Source of the DNA: Psychrobacter sp. 4Dc
GTDB taxonomy: Bacteria; Pseudomonadota; Gammaproteobacteria; Pseudomonadales; Moraxellaceae
Direction of reading: 5' to 3'
Assembly: GCF_002836715.1 (NCBI RefSeq)
Contig: NZ_PJAT01000006.1
Location: 16,703 to 80,702 of the forward strand
DNA length: 64,000 nucleotides
Below, one piece after another: positions 38,020 through 48,022 of the stretch. Each line of letters opens with the position of its first letter. The first letter of the stretch is position 1. The notes under the pieces were generated by a model, which was given only the letters and a program-made list of their open reading frames with translations, did no database searches and was not told the DNA's origin. Both the position numbers and the translations under genes were made by a program.

Positions 38020-39501
38020 ATGAGTTTACAAAACACAGCAGTCGCCCCAGTTGACCGTGAGTATGAAATTACTATCGTAAGATTTTTTACGATCATGGCT
38101 GTCGTTTGGGGCATCGTCGGCATGAGTCTTGGTGTGTTCATTGCTTCACAGTTAGCATGGCCAGCACTCAACTTTGACATTCCATGGCTGACCTTTAGTC
38201 GTTTAAGACCACTGCATACCAATGCGGTGATTTTTGCGTTCGGTGGCTCTGCCCTGTTCGCAACGTCTTACTACATCGTTCAGCGTACCTGTAAGACGCG
38301 TTTATTTGCGCCATATTTGGCTTGGTTTACCTTTTGGGGTTGGCAAGCGGTTATCGTATCCGCTGTTATTACCCTTCCTCTAGGTTTGACCTCAACTAAA
38401 GAATACGCTGAGCTTGAGTGGCCGATCGATATCCTAATTGCCTTGGTATGGATCTCTTATGCCATTGTATTTTTTGGTACGCTCATCAAACGTAAAACCT
38501 CACATATCTATGTGGCTAACTGGTTCTTTGCCGCTTTCATCATTACGATTGCACTACTACACATCGTAAACAGCATGGCGATTCCAGTTAGCGCGTTCAA
38601 ATCTTATTCGCTATTTGGCGGTGCAACTGATGCGATGGTGCAGTGGTGGTACGGGCATAATGCGGTAGGTTTTTACTTAACGGCAGCCTTCCTTGGAATG
38701 ATGTATTATTTCGTTCCTGTACAGATTGGTCGTCCTATCTATTCTTATCGTTTGTCTATCGTTCACTTTTGGGCATTGATTGCTTCATATATGTGGGCTG
38801 GTGGTCACCATTTGCATTATTCAGCGCTTCCTGATTGGACGCAGTCTCTTGCTATGGTCTTCTCAATCATCCTATTCGCACCATCTTGGGGTGGTATGAT
38901 TAACGGTGTACTAACGCTATCAGGTAGTTGGGATAAGCTGCGTACCGATCCAATCATTCGCTTTATGATTGTTGCATTGTCGTTCTACGCGATGTCAACG
39001 TTCGAAGGCCCAATGATGTCTATTAAAACAGTGAATGCGCTATCGCATAATACTGATTGGACAGTTGGTCACGTACACTCAGGCGCACTTGGCTGGGTTG
39101 GTATGATTACCATTGGTTCGCTATACGTACTGTTACCACGTATTTATAACAAACCGAAGATGTACTCTATCAGCTTAATCACCACGCATTTCTGGCTTGC
39201 GACTGCAGGAACGATTTTCTATATCGTGTCTATGTGGATCTCAGGTATTGGCCAAGGCATGATGTGGCTGGCTACTAACCCAGACGGTACTTTGGTATAT
39301 AGCTTCGTTGATACTGTTGAATTCTCGCATTTCCCATATATTGGCCGTGCATTTGGTGGCTTCTTATATGTATCGGGTATGTTTGTAATGGCTTATAACT
39401 GCTATAAAACACTCAAAATGCCAGAAGGTAAGCCTGTAGATGTCGCTGATCCAACGGATCATGAACCTAGTGTCGAAAAACCTTCGACAGCTAACGTATA
39501 A
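38020..39501 (+). CDS. ccoN: cbb3-type cytochrome c oxidase subunit I
   Basis: 493 residues, twelve or more membrane helices. Catalytic haem-copper subunit of the high-affinity terminal oxidase. Haem and copper histidines are in [50 protein letters not shown] and [21 protein letters not shown] before the ATG. First gene of ccoNOQP; ccoO starts 9 bases past the stop. Confidence 0.98.
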   Translation: MSLQNTAVAPVDREYEITIVRFFTIMAVVWGIVGMSLGVFIASQLAWPALNFDIPWLTFSRLRPLHTNAVIFAFGGSALFATSYYIVQRTCKTRLFAPYLAWFTFWGWQAVIVSAVITLPLGLTSTKEYAELEWPIDILIALVWISYAIVFFGTLIKRKTSHIYVANWFFAAFIITIALLHIVNSMAIPVSAFKSYSLFGGATDAMVQWWYGHNAVGFYLTAAFLGMMYYFVPVQIGRPIYSYRLSIVHFWALIASYMWAGGHHLHYSALPDWTQSLAMVFSIILFAPSWGGMINGVLTLSGSWDKLRTDPIIRFMIVALSFYAMSTFEGPMMSIKTVNALSHNTDWTVGHVHSGALGWVGMITIGSLYVLLPRIYNKPKMYSISLITTHFWLATAGTIFYIVSMWISGIGQGMMWLATNPDGTLVYSFVDTVEFSHFPYIGRAFGGFLYVSGMFVMAYNCYKTLKMPEGKPVDVADPTDHEPSVEKPSTANV

Positions 39502-39510
39502 GGAGCGATC

Positions 39511-40149
39511 ATGGCTGGTACACCGCATGAAATTATTGAAAAAAATACAGGCTTGTTAGTCATTGGTATCGTGATTGCTATTAGTTTTGCAACGCTAGTT
39601 GAAATCGTGCCATTGATCTATGACAACAAGGGTCCTGAAGAAGGTGGGGTGAACGCTCCCCTTCCTGCCATGGAGCCTTGGACAGCGCTTGAATTTGAAG
39701 GTCGTGATATTTATATCCGTGAAGGATGTCACGTTTGTCATACTCAAATGGTTCGCCCATTACGTGCAGAAGTTGAACGTTATGGACCATATTCACGTGC
39801 CGCCGAGTCGACGTGGGATCATCCATTCTTATGGGGATCGAAACGTACTGGACCAGATTTAGCACGTGTTGGTGGCCGTTATTCTGAAGATTGGCAAAAG
39901 CAACATTTGATCAATCCACGTTCGCTAGTGCCTGAATCAGTTATGCCAGGTTTCCCTTGGTTGGCGACTAACGAAGTAGATGGCGAAAACATTCAAGCTA
40001 AAATGCGTCTATTCCGCGATCGCTTCGGTGTTCCTTATACTGAAGAAGACATTGAAGGCGCTCCAGATGCAGTGCTTGGCGCTACTGAGCTTGACGCTTT
40101 GGTCGCCTATCTACAGCAGTTAGGTACCGCAATGGAAGGACAGCGCTAA
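39511..40149 (+). CDS. ccoO: cbb3-type cytochrome c oxidase subunit II (monohaem)
   Basis: 212 residues. One N-terminal membrane anchor ([23 protein letters not shown]), then a periplasmic cytochrome c domain with CHVCH (haem attachment) and an axial methionine likely in [10 protein letters not shown]. Carries electrons to CcoN. AGGAGC precedes the ATG. Its stop codon shares a base with the ccoQ start. Confidence 0.97.
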   Translation: MAGTPHEIIEKNTGLLVIGIVIAISFATLVEIVPLIYDNKGPEEGGVNAPLPAMEPWTALEFEGRDIYIREGCHVCHTQMVRPLRAEVERYGPYSRAAESTWDHPFLWGSKRTGPDLARVGGRYSEDWQKQHLINPRSLVPESVMPGFPWLATNEVDGENIQAKMRLFRDRFGVPYTEEDIEGAPDAVLGATELDALVAYLQQLGTAMEGQR

Positions 40150-40328
40150 TGGGTATTGGTGAATTACAAACAATTGCGACCGTTTCTGCCTTTATTGCCT
40201 TCGTAGGCGTTGCATGGTGGGCGTATTCGCCAAAAAACAAAAAACGCTTCGAAGAAGATGCACAACTTGCGCTTGATGACGAGGATATTAGATCTCTGTC
40301 TGAAGAGCAGCGCAATAAGGATAAATGA
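40149..40328 (+). CDS. ccoQ: cbb3-type oxidase subunit CcoQ
   Basis: 59 residues, starting in the TAATG overlap with the ccoO stop and ending in an ATGA overlap with ccoP. One membrane segment (TIATVSAFIAFVGVAWWAYS) followed by a basic NKKRFEEDA turn and an acidic tail ending QRNKDK. This is the standard CcoQ form, a small subunit that stabilises assembly. Confidence 0.93.
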   Translation: MGIGELQTIATVSAFIAFVGVAWWAYSPKNKKRFEEDAQLALDDEDIRSLSEEQRNKDK

Positions 40329-41476
40329 TGACATTTTTTTGGAGTTCTTGGATTACGCTAATCAGTTTTGGTTGTTGGGCGTTCATTCTTGGCGTTCTGC
40401 TGTTTGTATTAAAATACAAGCCAGAAGTTGAAGAAGACGGTACCACTGGTCATGAATACGATGGTATCCGAGAATACGACAAGCCGCTTCCTAAATGGTG
40501 GTTGGTGATATTTTTTGGCTCGATCGTTTGGGGTGTGGCGTACTGGGTATTCTTTCCAGCTATGTTCCCGAAACACTGGGAAGGTATCGCCACCGTAGAA
40601 GTTGACGGTGAGACTGTACCGTGGACCTCTAAAAACGAGTTGTTCAGTGAGCTTGAAAGTAACAACAAAGTATTTACCGATAACTTTGAAAAAAGCATTC
40701 TGGTAAAAGCAGATGCTGCAGGTGCGACTGCAACATTGGGTACGCTAAATGAGCTACAAGCGACCATGCGTCGTAGCGAAAACCCACCAGCAGATCTACA
40801 GACTAAAATTGACGAAAAAGTTGCAGAACTTGCTCCTTACGTCGAAAAACTGTCTGAAAATCCGAATGCTTTAAAAGTTGGTAGCCGCTTGTTCCTACAG
40901 AACTGTTCTGTATGTCATGGCTCTAACGCTAAAGGTGCGACAGGCTACCCTAACCTAACAGACAATGATTGGTTATACGGCGGCGAAGCTAGCAACATTC
41001 TGACCACGCTACACAATGGTCGTATCGGCGGTATGCCTGCTTGGCGCGATCAGATTGGCGAAGACGGTGTACGTGCAGCTTCTGAGTATGTATTGTCACT
41101 ATCTCCAAACAACGGTAGTAAGAGTAACGGTGAACTTGATCAAACCTTGGTTAATCAAGGCGAAGCGATCTTTAAGCAACAGTGTGCACTATGTCACTCT
41201 GAAAGCGGTAAAGGTATGATTTCAGCAGGTGCACCGAACTTGACTGACAATATCTGGTTATATGGCGGTGAGCGTGAGACTGTACGTAATACATTACGTT
41301 ATGGCCGTGCTGGCGTTATGCCTCAGTGGGAAACTAAGCTAGGTAATGAGCGTATCATGCTACTTGCTGCTTATATCTACTCACTATCAGATAAAACAAG
41401 CAAATCACCTGAAGCAGCACCGGTTACTGCTGCAGCTACTCAGCCTGTAGCAGCTGAAGAAGCAACTGCTAACTAA
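40325..41476 (+). CDS. ccoP: cbb3-type cytochrome c oxidase subunit III (dihaem)
   Basis: 383 residues. Two N-terminal membrane segments (WSSWITLISFGCWAFILGVLLFVLKY and WWLVIFFGSIVWGVAYWVFFPAMF), then two cytochrome c domains with CSVCH and CALCH. Longer than many CcoP proteins, partly through a 60-residue segment before the first haem domain and an Ala/Thr-rich tail. Ends with a terminator. Confidence 0.97.
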   Translation: MMTFFWSSWITLISFGCWAFILGVLLFVLKYKPEVEEDGTTGHEYDGIREYDKPLPKWWLVIFFGSIVWGVAYWVFFPAMFPKHWEGIATVEVDGETVPWTSKNELFSELESNNKVFTDNFEKSILVKADAAGATATLGTLNELQATMRRSENPPADLQTKIDEKVAELAPYVEKLSENPNALKVGSRLFLQNCSVCHGSNAKGATGYPNLTDNDWLYGGEASNILTTLHNGRIGGMPAWRDQIGEDGVRAASEYVLSLSPNNGSKSNGELDQTLVNQGEAIFKQQCALCHSESGKGMISAGAPNLTDNIWLYGGERETVRNTLRYGRAGVMPQWETKLGNERIMLLAAYIYSLSDKTSKSPEAAPVTAAATQPVAAEEATAN

Positions 41477-41514
41477 GACGTTGTTACTGTACTAAATATG
41501 GACGAGATTTAATG

Positions 41515-41546
41515 AAGGGAGAACTGTTATTGCAGTTCTCCCTTTT
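41515..41546 (+). terminator. Intrinsic terminator of ccoNOQP
   Basis: AAGGGAGAACTG, TTATTG loop, CAGTTCTCCCTT followed by TT. Strong 12-bp stem with a short T-run. Confidence 0.82.
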
Positions 41547-41753
41547 GCGTATAGCGGTATTGATTTTTATTTAGAAATGTCAATGATGAGCGGCTATAAA
41601 TACTAGAAAACGTTCTCGTATATTCGTTGCTTTTTACGATTATCACCCCATTATTAGTAGGGAGAATGTTAGAATAGCTATTTTTTAAAATAGTCTATTG
41701 GTCATGGCTTTATATCGCTCTGACTCAATCACATAACAAGATAGTCAACTTCA

Positions 41754-41832
41754 GATAAATTAGATACAGGCTCGTTTAGTCTACTATTTGTAGTACCTTT
41801 GCTTGTATTATGATTATGTTGAACCGACTATA
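41754..41832. repeat. Dispersed repeat copy 1
   Basis: Shares with 46578-46670 the pieces ATAAATT-GATA, CAGGC-CG, TTAGTCTACTA-TTGTAGTAC and ACCGACTAT in the same order. The core TACTA-TTTG-TAGTA forms a small hairpin. Confidence 0.65.
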
Positions 41833-41993
41833 TTTACAATCGATCATTTGGTAAGCAGATTAGAAAGTTTTTTATCGAATTTTTTATCCGCTATTTACTG
41901 ACATTGATAACATCATACACTCATATACCTCGACGCTAGAGGTGTTTGTTCATCATGCCAGCAGACTGATTCTTTTTTTAAAGAGGCACGTTT

Positions 41994-43403
41994 ATGTCAG
42001 CACAACAATCCAATAAAATTCCTGTACAACAAGTCGACCTTGATGCAACCAAGCATCGTGTACACCCAAGGTTTGTCACAGGTTTTTATCAAAATATTCG
42101 TGTCATCACGATGTATGCTCTTTTGGCGGCTTTTTTACTTTTGCCATGGCTGCGCTATAATGATAGACAAGCGATATGGTTTGATGTGCCATCGCAGCAT
42201 TATTATATTTTTGGCATGACGTTTTTGACGCAAGATTTTTATTTTATTGCTGCATTTGCCATTATTGCCGCGTTTACGCTGTTTATGGTGACGGTATATG
42301 CAGGACGCGTTTGGTGTGGTTATGCCTGTCCTCAAACGATATGGACGCATCTATACCAATATGTCGAAAAATGGGTGATTGGCGACCGTAATAAACGTAT
42401 CAAGTTTGATAAAGCGCCATTAAGCGCGAGCAAAGTATTCAAACGTACGGTTGTGTATTCAATTTGGTTTTTGCTTTCTGTGATTACAGCAGCGACCTTT
42501 GTTAGTTATGTGGCAGGTACAGATTCTCTATATCATAGCTGGCAGTCAATAGGAGTGATTCCCTTCCCTGACTGGCCAACATGGGTATGGGTTTCAATGT
42601 TTATCTTTACCTTTGCCACTTATGCCAATGCAGGCTACATGCGTGAGCAGATGTGTGTACAGATTTGTCCTTATGGCCGCTTTCAGAGTGTGATGTTTGA
42701 TAAAGACACATTGATCGTATCTTATGATTATGAACGCGGTGAGCCACGCGGTGCCCGTAAAAAGGGCACAAATCCAGAGCACTTAGGCGATTGCATTGAA
42801 TGTACCATGTGTGTGCAGGTCTGCCCTACTGGTATCGATATTCGTGATGGTTTGCAAGTTGGCTGTATCCAGTGTGCGGCTTGTATCGATGCCTGTAACG
42901 AAGTGATGGACAAGGTCGGCTATCCGCGTGGTCTCATTCGTTATACAACTGAACGTCAGCTGGCAGAAAAAGAGCCAAGCCGCGTACTGCGCCCACGACT
43001 ATTTGCTTATTTGACATTATTAGCCGTACTATGTGGCGGTGTTATATATGCGTTAACCGATCGCGTGCCACTGGAAATTGATATCCGCCGTGACCGTAAT
43101 CAGTTGTCATCTATCAACAATCAAGGCATGATCGAAAACAGCTATATCGTTAAGCTAACCAACAAGACGCAGGATGCTCATACCTACACGATAACACTGG
43201 CACCGCAAAAAGGGCTGAGCTTAGAGCTACGCTTTAACGATGTACCATTAGAAGCTGGCGAAAGCTTTGATATGCCAGTCAGTATTTATGGTGATCCTGA
43301 TGTGATAGAGTTTGGCCAAACACCTGTCACGCTAAATGTGAGCAGCGAAAACGGTAAGTATAAGGTAAGCAAACAAAATATCTTTACGACCCAAGGTCAG
43401 TAA
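41994..43403 (+). CDS. ccoG: cbb3 oxidase accessory protein CcoG (ferredoxin-like)
   Basis: 469 residues. Membrane-bound iron-sulfur protein needed for copper delivery and maturation of cbb3 oxidase. Six membrane segments; cysteines in GRVWCGYACPQTIW, CVQICPYGRFQS, and two 4Fe-4S motifs CIECTMCVQVCP and CIQCAACIDACN; C-terminal periplasmic Ig-like domain. AAAGAGG precedes the ATG. The FixH-family gene follows 167 bases on. Confidence 0.96.
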   Translation: MSAQQSNKIPVQQVDLDATKHRVHPRFVTGFYQNIRVITMYALLAAFLLLPWLRYNDRQAIWFDVPSQHYYIFGMTFLTQDFYFIAAFAIIAAFTLFMVTVYAGRVWCGYACPQTIWTHLYQYVEKWVIGDRNKRIKFDKAPLSASKVFKRTVVYSIWFLLSVITAATFVSYVAGTDSLYHSWQSIGVIPFPDWPTWVWVSMFIFTFATYANAGYMREQMCVQICPYGRFQSVMFDKDTLIVSYDYERGEPRGARKKGTNPEHLGDCIECTMCVQVCPTGIDIRDGLQVGCIQCAACIDACNEVMDKVGYPRGLIRYTTERQLAEKEPSRVLRPRLFAYLTLLAVLCGGVIYALTDRVPLEIDIRRDRNQLSSINNQGMIENSYIVKLTNKTQDAHTYTITLAPQKGLSLELRFNDVPLEAGESFDMPVSIYGDPDVIEFGQTPVTLNVSSENGKYKVSKQNIFTTQGQ

Positions 43404-43615
43404 ATGATTAGCAGACCTATTGTTTAATTTCATGTATGTCATTCGGTAGTCTAGCTAGTTCAAGTAGTTAAATAACTATTCTAGCTAAAGACTATCGAAT
43501 AAATGTTTTACCATTAAACTGGTAGCGCTTAGCCGCCAAATTATCCGTTGATACCATTTGTAGATATATAATGAACAGCTATCTATTGAATGCGTATCTG
43601 ATGCATAGGTATTTT

Positions 43616-44197
43616 ATGTCTACTCCAGCACCGAACTTTAAACATCAAGATAAGCAGCCATGGTATAAAAATTACATGGTCGTTATCTTTGTGATTGGCA
43701 TGCCTGCTGCGGTCGTGATCGCTTGTATCTGGTTTGTTTATTACTCTTACCAGATCCGTGATAGCGTGGTACGTGACGACTGGTATATGGATGGCAAAAC
43801 GCTCTATCACGATGTGTCTCGTGACAAGCTCACGTATGACTTAGACTTGCATGGACAAATGCAATTTGCAGAAAATGGCGATATTGTGTTTTATCTTAAC
43901 TACCCTGAGCAAAGCGTCCAGTCAGGCAAGCTGCTAAACGGCACACCACTTACCTATCCTGATACGTTGGAACTTTCTATTTCTCATGCAACGGATATCA
44001 AAAAAGACCGTGATGTTGTTCTTAAGCATGTTGAGGGTAATAAATACAGCGCCCAAGTCGATATTGATCCTGTAAAAGCCAAGTACTACTTACAGGTTAG
44101 CAATGACGGTAAAGATGATTGGCGTATGCAAGATGTCGCAAAACTGCCTCGTTCAAAGGTTAGTTTTGACCCACTACCAGTTTTTGCTAAAAGTTAA
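43616..44197 (+). CDS. ccoH: FixH/CcoH family protein
   Basis: 193 residues. One N-terminal membrane segment (NYMVVIFVIGMPAAVVIACIWFVYYS) and a periplasmic beta-sandwich domain; PWYKNYMVVIFVIG and the YPEQS and YYLQVSNDGKDDWRMQ regions fit FixH. Part of cbb3 oxidase maturation. The frame opens at 43571, but ATG 43616 has TAGGT five bases upstream. No ccoI or ccoS gene follows; ttcA converges instead. Confidence 0.88.
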   Translation: MSTPAPNFKHQDKQPWYKNYMVVIFVIGMPAAVVIACIWFVYYSYQIRDSVVRDDWYMDGKTLYHDVSRDKLTYDLDLHGQMQFAENGDIVFYLNYPEQSVQSGKLLNGTPLTYPDTLELSISHATDIKKDRDVVLKHVEGNKYSAQVDIDPVKAKYYLQVSNDGKDDWRMQDVAKLPRSKVSFDPLPVFAKS

Positions 44198-44223
44198 TGC
44201 TGTTAATAGCAACCAGACATAAG

Positions 44224-44261
44224 AAAAACCAGCCACTCGTCAGAGATCGGCTGGTTTTTTT
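44224..44261. terminator. Bidirectional intrinsic terminator ccoH / ttcA
   Basis: AAAAACCAGCC and GGCTGGTTTTTTT around a 14-base loop; T-run on the plus side, T-run also available on the minus side. Confidence 0.85.
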
Positions 44262-44323
44262 GAGCTATTTAGTATTCTACTAATTAATAGGTACTATTTA
44301 ATATCGTACTAGTTTTTCAATTA

Positions 44324-45493
44324 CTAAATCACAGGATTAATCGTTGGAATTTTCTGCGCTTTGCGCTCATTTTGTTCAGCTTTTTCCGTCTCTGTCGAAT
44401 AATGCTTGTCACTAGCGAACTTAGGATTGAACGTTTGCGTCCTTGGCGATACAGGTAAACCAATCTCAGCCAAACTATCCGTCTGCCCAGCTTGAATATT
44501 ATCGCCTTCAAATAAACGCTCATTATTATCACGGTCAAGACTGAGTGTTTCAAAATCAAAAAGCTCACGATCAGCTAATTGTGATGGCGCAACGTTTTGC
44601 ATTGCCTTAAAAATAGAAGCCAAACGCTGCGGATGAGCATTATCCCATTCACGTAACATATCGTTGATAATAGCGCGTTGTAGATTGGTCTGGCTGCCAC
44701 ATAGATTACAAGGAATGATTGGAAATTCCTTTAATTTGGCGTACTCAATGATGTCTTTCTCTTCGACATAGGCCAATGGGCGAATCAGCATATTTTGCTT
44801 GTCATCACTCAGTAGCTTGGGCGGCATGGATTTGAGCGCACCACCATGGAATAAGTTCAAAAAGAAGGTCGCCAGCATATCGTCACGATGATGGCCAAGG
44901 GCAATCTTAGTCGCACCAATTTGTTTGGCAAAGCCATATAGTGAGCCGCGGCGCAGACGTGAGCACGCCGAGCAGTAAGTCTTGCCTTCTGGCACCACGC
45001 TTTTGACGATGCTATAGGTGTCTTTTTCTAAAATATAGTGGGCAATGCCCTGCTCGTTTAGATACGCAGGTAAAATGTCTTCCGGATAGCCTGGCTGCTT
45101 TTGATCAAGGTTCACCGCGACGATATCAAAATGAATCGGTGCAATGCGTTTTAACAGCAATAAAATATCAAGTAAGGTATAGCTGTCTTTACCACCCGAA
45201 ACACAGACCATCACCACATCGCCATCTTCAATCATATTAAAATCGCGGATTGCCCAAGAGACTTGGCGACGCAGCTTCTTTTGTAGTTTACGAAAGTACG
45301 CTGATTCAGTAGGTGCTTGCGCATCGGCAAACTGCTCGTCAATCATGTCCTCATCACTGCCATCTTCAGAGACGTCATCGTACTCCCTACTATCAGTATC
45401 GGTGTTTAAAGCCTGAGTATCAAAGCTCGTTGCATCAGATACATCATCAGCTTGAGAAGGAATATTTGGCGTAAATAAGGTTGCTGTGGTCAT
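44324..45493 (-). CDS. ttcA: tRNA 2-thiocytidine(32) synthetase TtcA
   Basis: 389 residues. Fe-S PP-loop enzyme that thiolates cytidine 32 of tRNA. ATP site [17 protein letters not shown]; cluster cysteines in [11 protein letters not shown] and PCNLCGSQ. Core matches E. coli TtcA; extra acidic N-terminal extension (about residues 20-65) and an extra C-terminal region of about 50 residues. The first ATG is used; the family core would also be intact from a start near [11 protein letters not shown], but no strong ribosome site is seen there. Confidence 0.95.
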   Translation of the reverse strand: MTTATLFTPNIPSQADDVSDATSFDTQALNTDTDSREYDDVSEDGSDEDMIDEQFADAQAPTESAYFRKLQKKLRRQVSWAIRDFNMIEDGDVVMVCVSGGKDSYTLLDILLLLKRIAPIHFDIVAVNLDQKQPGYPEDILPAYLNEQGIAHYILEKDTYSIVKSVVPEGKTYCSACSRLRRGSLYGFAKQIGATKIALGHHRDDMLATFFLNLFHGGALKSMPPKLLSDDKQNMLIRPLAYVEEKDIIEYAKLKEFPIIPCNLCGSQTNLQRAIINDMLREWDNAHPQRLASIFKAMQNVAPSQLADRELFDFETLSLDRDNNERLFEGDNIQAGQTDSLAEIGLPVSPRTQTFNPKFASDKHYSTETEKAEQNERKAQKIPTINPVI

Positions 45494-45780
45494 AAGTTAC
45501 TCAATATCTTTATAAGGGTGGTTTTACTATAAAGCGATTTGCGATAAGGCTTTTAAAGCATTATCTGCAATGTCATGTGACTGATACTTTAAAAGCTGCG
45601 ATTATAACAAATATTGCTAACAGATTGAAAAGATGACAGTAATACCGACTTTATTTTATGACCCTGTTGTTTAAATTTGCTTTGGCAGCTTAGTGACGGG
45701 TGATTGGTCGCTTCGTGGTTCTGTAGTAGACGTATTTTTGCTAAAATAGCCGTTTTCGTAAACCAATAATAGATATCACT

Positions 45781-46557
45781 ATGACTAACGTTACTTTGCA
45801 AAACACTTCCAATCAAGCATCCGATGCTGACTTAGCTGCTCTTACCAAAAGCCAGAATGCGGTTGTCCTTTTATCAGGCGGTCTCGATTCGGTGACTTGC
45901 TTACATTGGGCAAAAGCACGCTATGCATCAGTGACAGCAGTCAGCTTTAACTATGGTCAGCGTCATAATAGTGAACTTGTCGCCGCAAAGACCATCGCTG
46001 AGACAGCAGGTGTCAATCATAGAATCATCGATATTGATATCGCACAACTGGGTGGGTCGTCACTCACCGATCACAGCATGATCGTGCCAGACGGTGATTC
46101 GGACAAATTCCCTAGCAAAAAACGCGACGAAATCGATAACGACGCTATCCCAAATACCTATGTGCCTGCGCGCAATACTATTTTCTTATCATACGCGTTA
46201 GCAGTCGCCGAAGTCGCTGATGCCAATCATATCGTCATTGGTGTCAGCTCAGTTGATTACTCGGGCTATCCTGATTGTCGCCCAGAGTATATAGCTGCCT
46301 TTGAACATATGGCCAATCTTGCTACAAAAGCGGGCGTTACTGGTCATCGCTTATCGATTCAAACACCATTGCAGCAACTGTCAAAAGCCCAAACTATTGA
46401 GCTTGGTCTGTCATTAGGTGTCGATTACGGACAGACGATTTCTTGTTATCGCGCAGATGCCAATGGCCTTGCTTGCGGTGTTTGTGATAGCTGCGCATTG
46501 CGTCGTCAGGGTTTTGCCCAAGCTGGCGTAACCGACCCTACTCATTATCAGTCTTAA
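45781..46557 (+). CDS. queC: 7-cyano-7-deazaguanine synthase
   Basis: 258 residues. Makes preQ0 for queuosine. PP-loop [35 protein letters not shown], and zinc cysteines in [26 protein letters not shown] 25-residue hydrophilic leader is unusual; the in-frame ATG at 45781 is the first. No other queuosine genes are near. Opposite strand to ttcA, with about 290 bases between. Confidence 0.95.
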   Translation: MTNVTLQNTSNQASDADLAALTKSQNAVVLLSGGLDSVTCLHWAKARYASVTAVSFNYGQRHNSELVAAKTIAETAGVNHRIIDIDIAQLGGSSLTDHSMIVPDGDSDKFPSKKRDEIDNDAIPNTYVPARNTIFLSYALAVAEVADANHIVIGVSSVDYSGYPDCRPEYIAAFEHMANLATKAGVTGHRLSIQTPLQQLSKAQTIELGLSLGVDYGQTISCYRADANGLACGVCDSCALRRQGFAQAGVTDPTHYQS

Positions 46558-46901
46558 TTAATTTTAGTCAGTCCTATATAAATTGGATAAAGTATCAGGC
46601 GCGCTTAGTCTACTACTTGTAGTACGTCTACTCGCCTATCTTATACCTAAATCATATAAGACCGACTATGTATTAACGATAAACGCTGCGTGGAATGGTG
46701 ACACCCATCAACATTCGCGCAACATTCGCTTGCATTAACACAGCACGTCGTTCTTGTATTCTAATCTACATACTTGCTATCGTATGAACGATTATATTTA
46801 TCGAAAGATGTACCTGACGATATCGGTCACTCATATATTGATGAGTCGACTTTGCATTGAGCAAAAGATAAAAAATTGACGCTACCCGTAAGAGGAAATT
46901 T
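46558..46901. other. Intergenic region after queC
   Basis: 344 bases, mostly taken by the dispersed repeat copy 2 (46578-46670). A short direct repeat CAACATTCGCGCAACATTCGC follows near 46711. No terminator or gene seen. Confidence 0.5.
46578..46670. repeat. Dispersed repeat copy 2
   Basis: Second copy of the element at 41754-41832. Core TACTAC-TT-GTAGTA is a perfect stem; where copy 1 has T for C the pair becomes G-U, so the pairing is kept. AGGCG and CGCCT outside the core could pair further. Confidence 0.65.
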
Positions 46902-47231
46902 ATGAAGTTGTTGCCAGTACTACCCCTAGCCTTAGCGGCCCTGTTTGCCATGCCACAAGCCAACGCTGCTGACATTAAGCAAGACAATATCAATTCATGT
47001 GTCAATGGCGCAGTCAAATACAAAGTCGCTGACAAAAGCAACGCAACCAAACTATGTAACTGTACTATTGGTGTGCGCAGCAACATGACTATCGGTCAAA
47101 TGTGGGAAATCGAAAGCTATGCGCAAGATAAGAAAGACCCTTCTAATCTGCCATATGTGAAAGCGATGCAAAAAGATTTGCAGCAGTGCACCGTTGGCTT
47201 GGATTTGAAAAAGCCGCAAAAACCTGCGTAA
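46902..47231 (+). CDS. Small secreted or periplasmic protein, four cysteines
   Basis: 109 residues, family not recognised. Signal peptide MKLLPVLPLALAALFAMPQANA followed by ADIKQD. The mature protein has four cysteines (NSCVNGAVKY, LCNCTIGVR, QQCTVGL), which could make two disulphides in the periplasm. AGAGG before the ATG; own terminator after it. Confidence 0.8.
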   Translation: MKLLPVLPLALAALFAMPQANAADIKQDNINSCVNGAVKYKVADKSNATKLCNCTIGVRSNMTIGQMWEIESYAQDKKDPSNLPYVKAMQKDLQQCTVGLDLKKPQKPA

Positions 47232-47251
47232 CCTCTAATCGTTTGATATAT

Positions 47252-47279
47252 AAAAGACTGGCCATTGCCAGTCTTTTTT
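47252..47279 (+). terminator. Intrinsic terminator of the small periplasmic gene
   Basis: AAAAGACTGGC, CATT loop, GCCAGTCTTTTTT. Confidence 0.9.
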
Positions 47280-47406
47280 GTTGCCAATGAATGGGCAAAG
47301 TGTAAAACTGATTATTTATTTCTACTAATCTGCCTATAATGAGAACACTATAAATAGAACCATCATTAAGCCAATACATACAATTAAAATTAATAAGGAT
47401 TTTACA

Positions 47407-47904
47407 ATGGCCAAGCCAACGACAGAAACCATTCACCTACCTGATTTTCCAGTAACCATAGTACGCAAGCTTGCTGGTAATTTTATTCATGATGAAATCA
47501 ATCTAAAAGAAATGGTCGCCAATACCGATAAGGGCCTTATTCTCTATTTTTATCCCAAAGACAACACGCCAGGCTGCACCACACAGGCAACAGAGTTTAC
47601 TTCGCACCTTCATGACTTTGATGAATTGGGCTACGACATCATCGGCGTCTCTCGTGATAGCGTTGAATCTCATGAAAAGTTTATCGACAAATATGACTTA
47701 CAGATTCCTCTCATCAGTGACGCTGATGAAAAGCTATGCCAGTATTTTGATGTTATCAAAGAAAAAAACATGTATGGCAAAGTTACGCTAGGCCTAGTAC
47801 GTTCGGCATTTGTATTCAATAAAAACAGTGAGCTGACTCATGCCCAGCGTAACCTAAGTGCCAAAGATTATACCAGTCGCTTACTGTCTATATTGGCGCC
47901 GTAA
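47407..47904 (+). CDS. Peroxiredoxin, BCP/PrxQ type
   Basis: 165 residues. Thiol peroxidase. Peroxidatic cysteine in YFYPKDNTPGCTTQATEF. The second cysteine five residues on that many BCP proteins use for resolution is absent (GCTTQATEF); a cysteine further on (KLCQYF) may take that role, or this is a 1-Cys enzyme. AAGGAT precedes the ATG. Sits upstream of a dihydrolipoamide-dehydrogenase-like reductase gene. Confidence 0.88.
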   Translation: MAKPTTETIHLPDFPVTIVRKLAGNFIHDEINLKEMVANTDKGLILYFYPKDNTPGCTTQATEFTSHLHDFDELGYDIIGVSRDSVESHEKFIDKYDLQIPLISDADEKLCQYFDVIKEKNMYGKVTLGLVRSAFVFNKNSELTHAQRNLSAKDYTSRLLSILAP

Positions 47905-48022
47905 TTACTGGTTCTGTAATTAAATAAGTATTCATCATAAGAACGATAAAAACCAAATAAAAAATATAAGCTAATAATTCAGTCTATTACTGAGTATAAC
48001 CTTGCCTCTATTAGAGAATAAT

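Larger units (their letters stand above)
41477..41993. other. Intergenic region ccoP to ccoG
   Basis: Contains the ccoP terminator and one copy of the dispersed repeat at 41754-41832. The rest is AT-rich with no gene recognised; the ccoG promoter should be here. Confidence 0.5.

Noticed and set aside
41994..44197. A nitrogen-fixation fix cluster
   Set aside because: CcoG and FixH-type genes go with cbb3 oxidase maturation; there are no nif genes.
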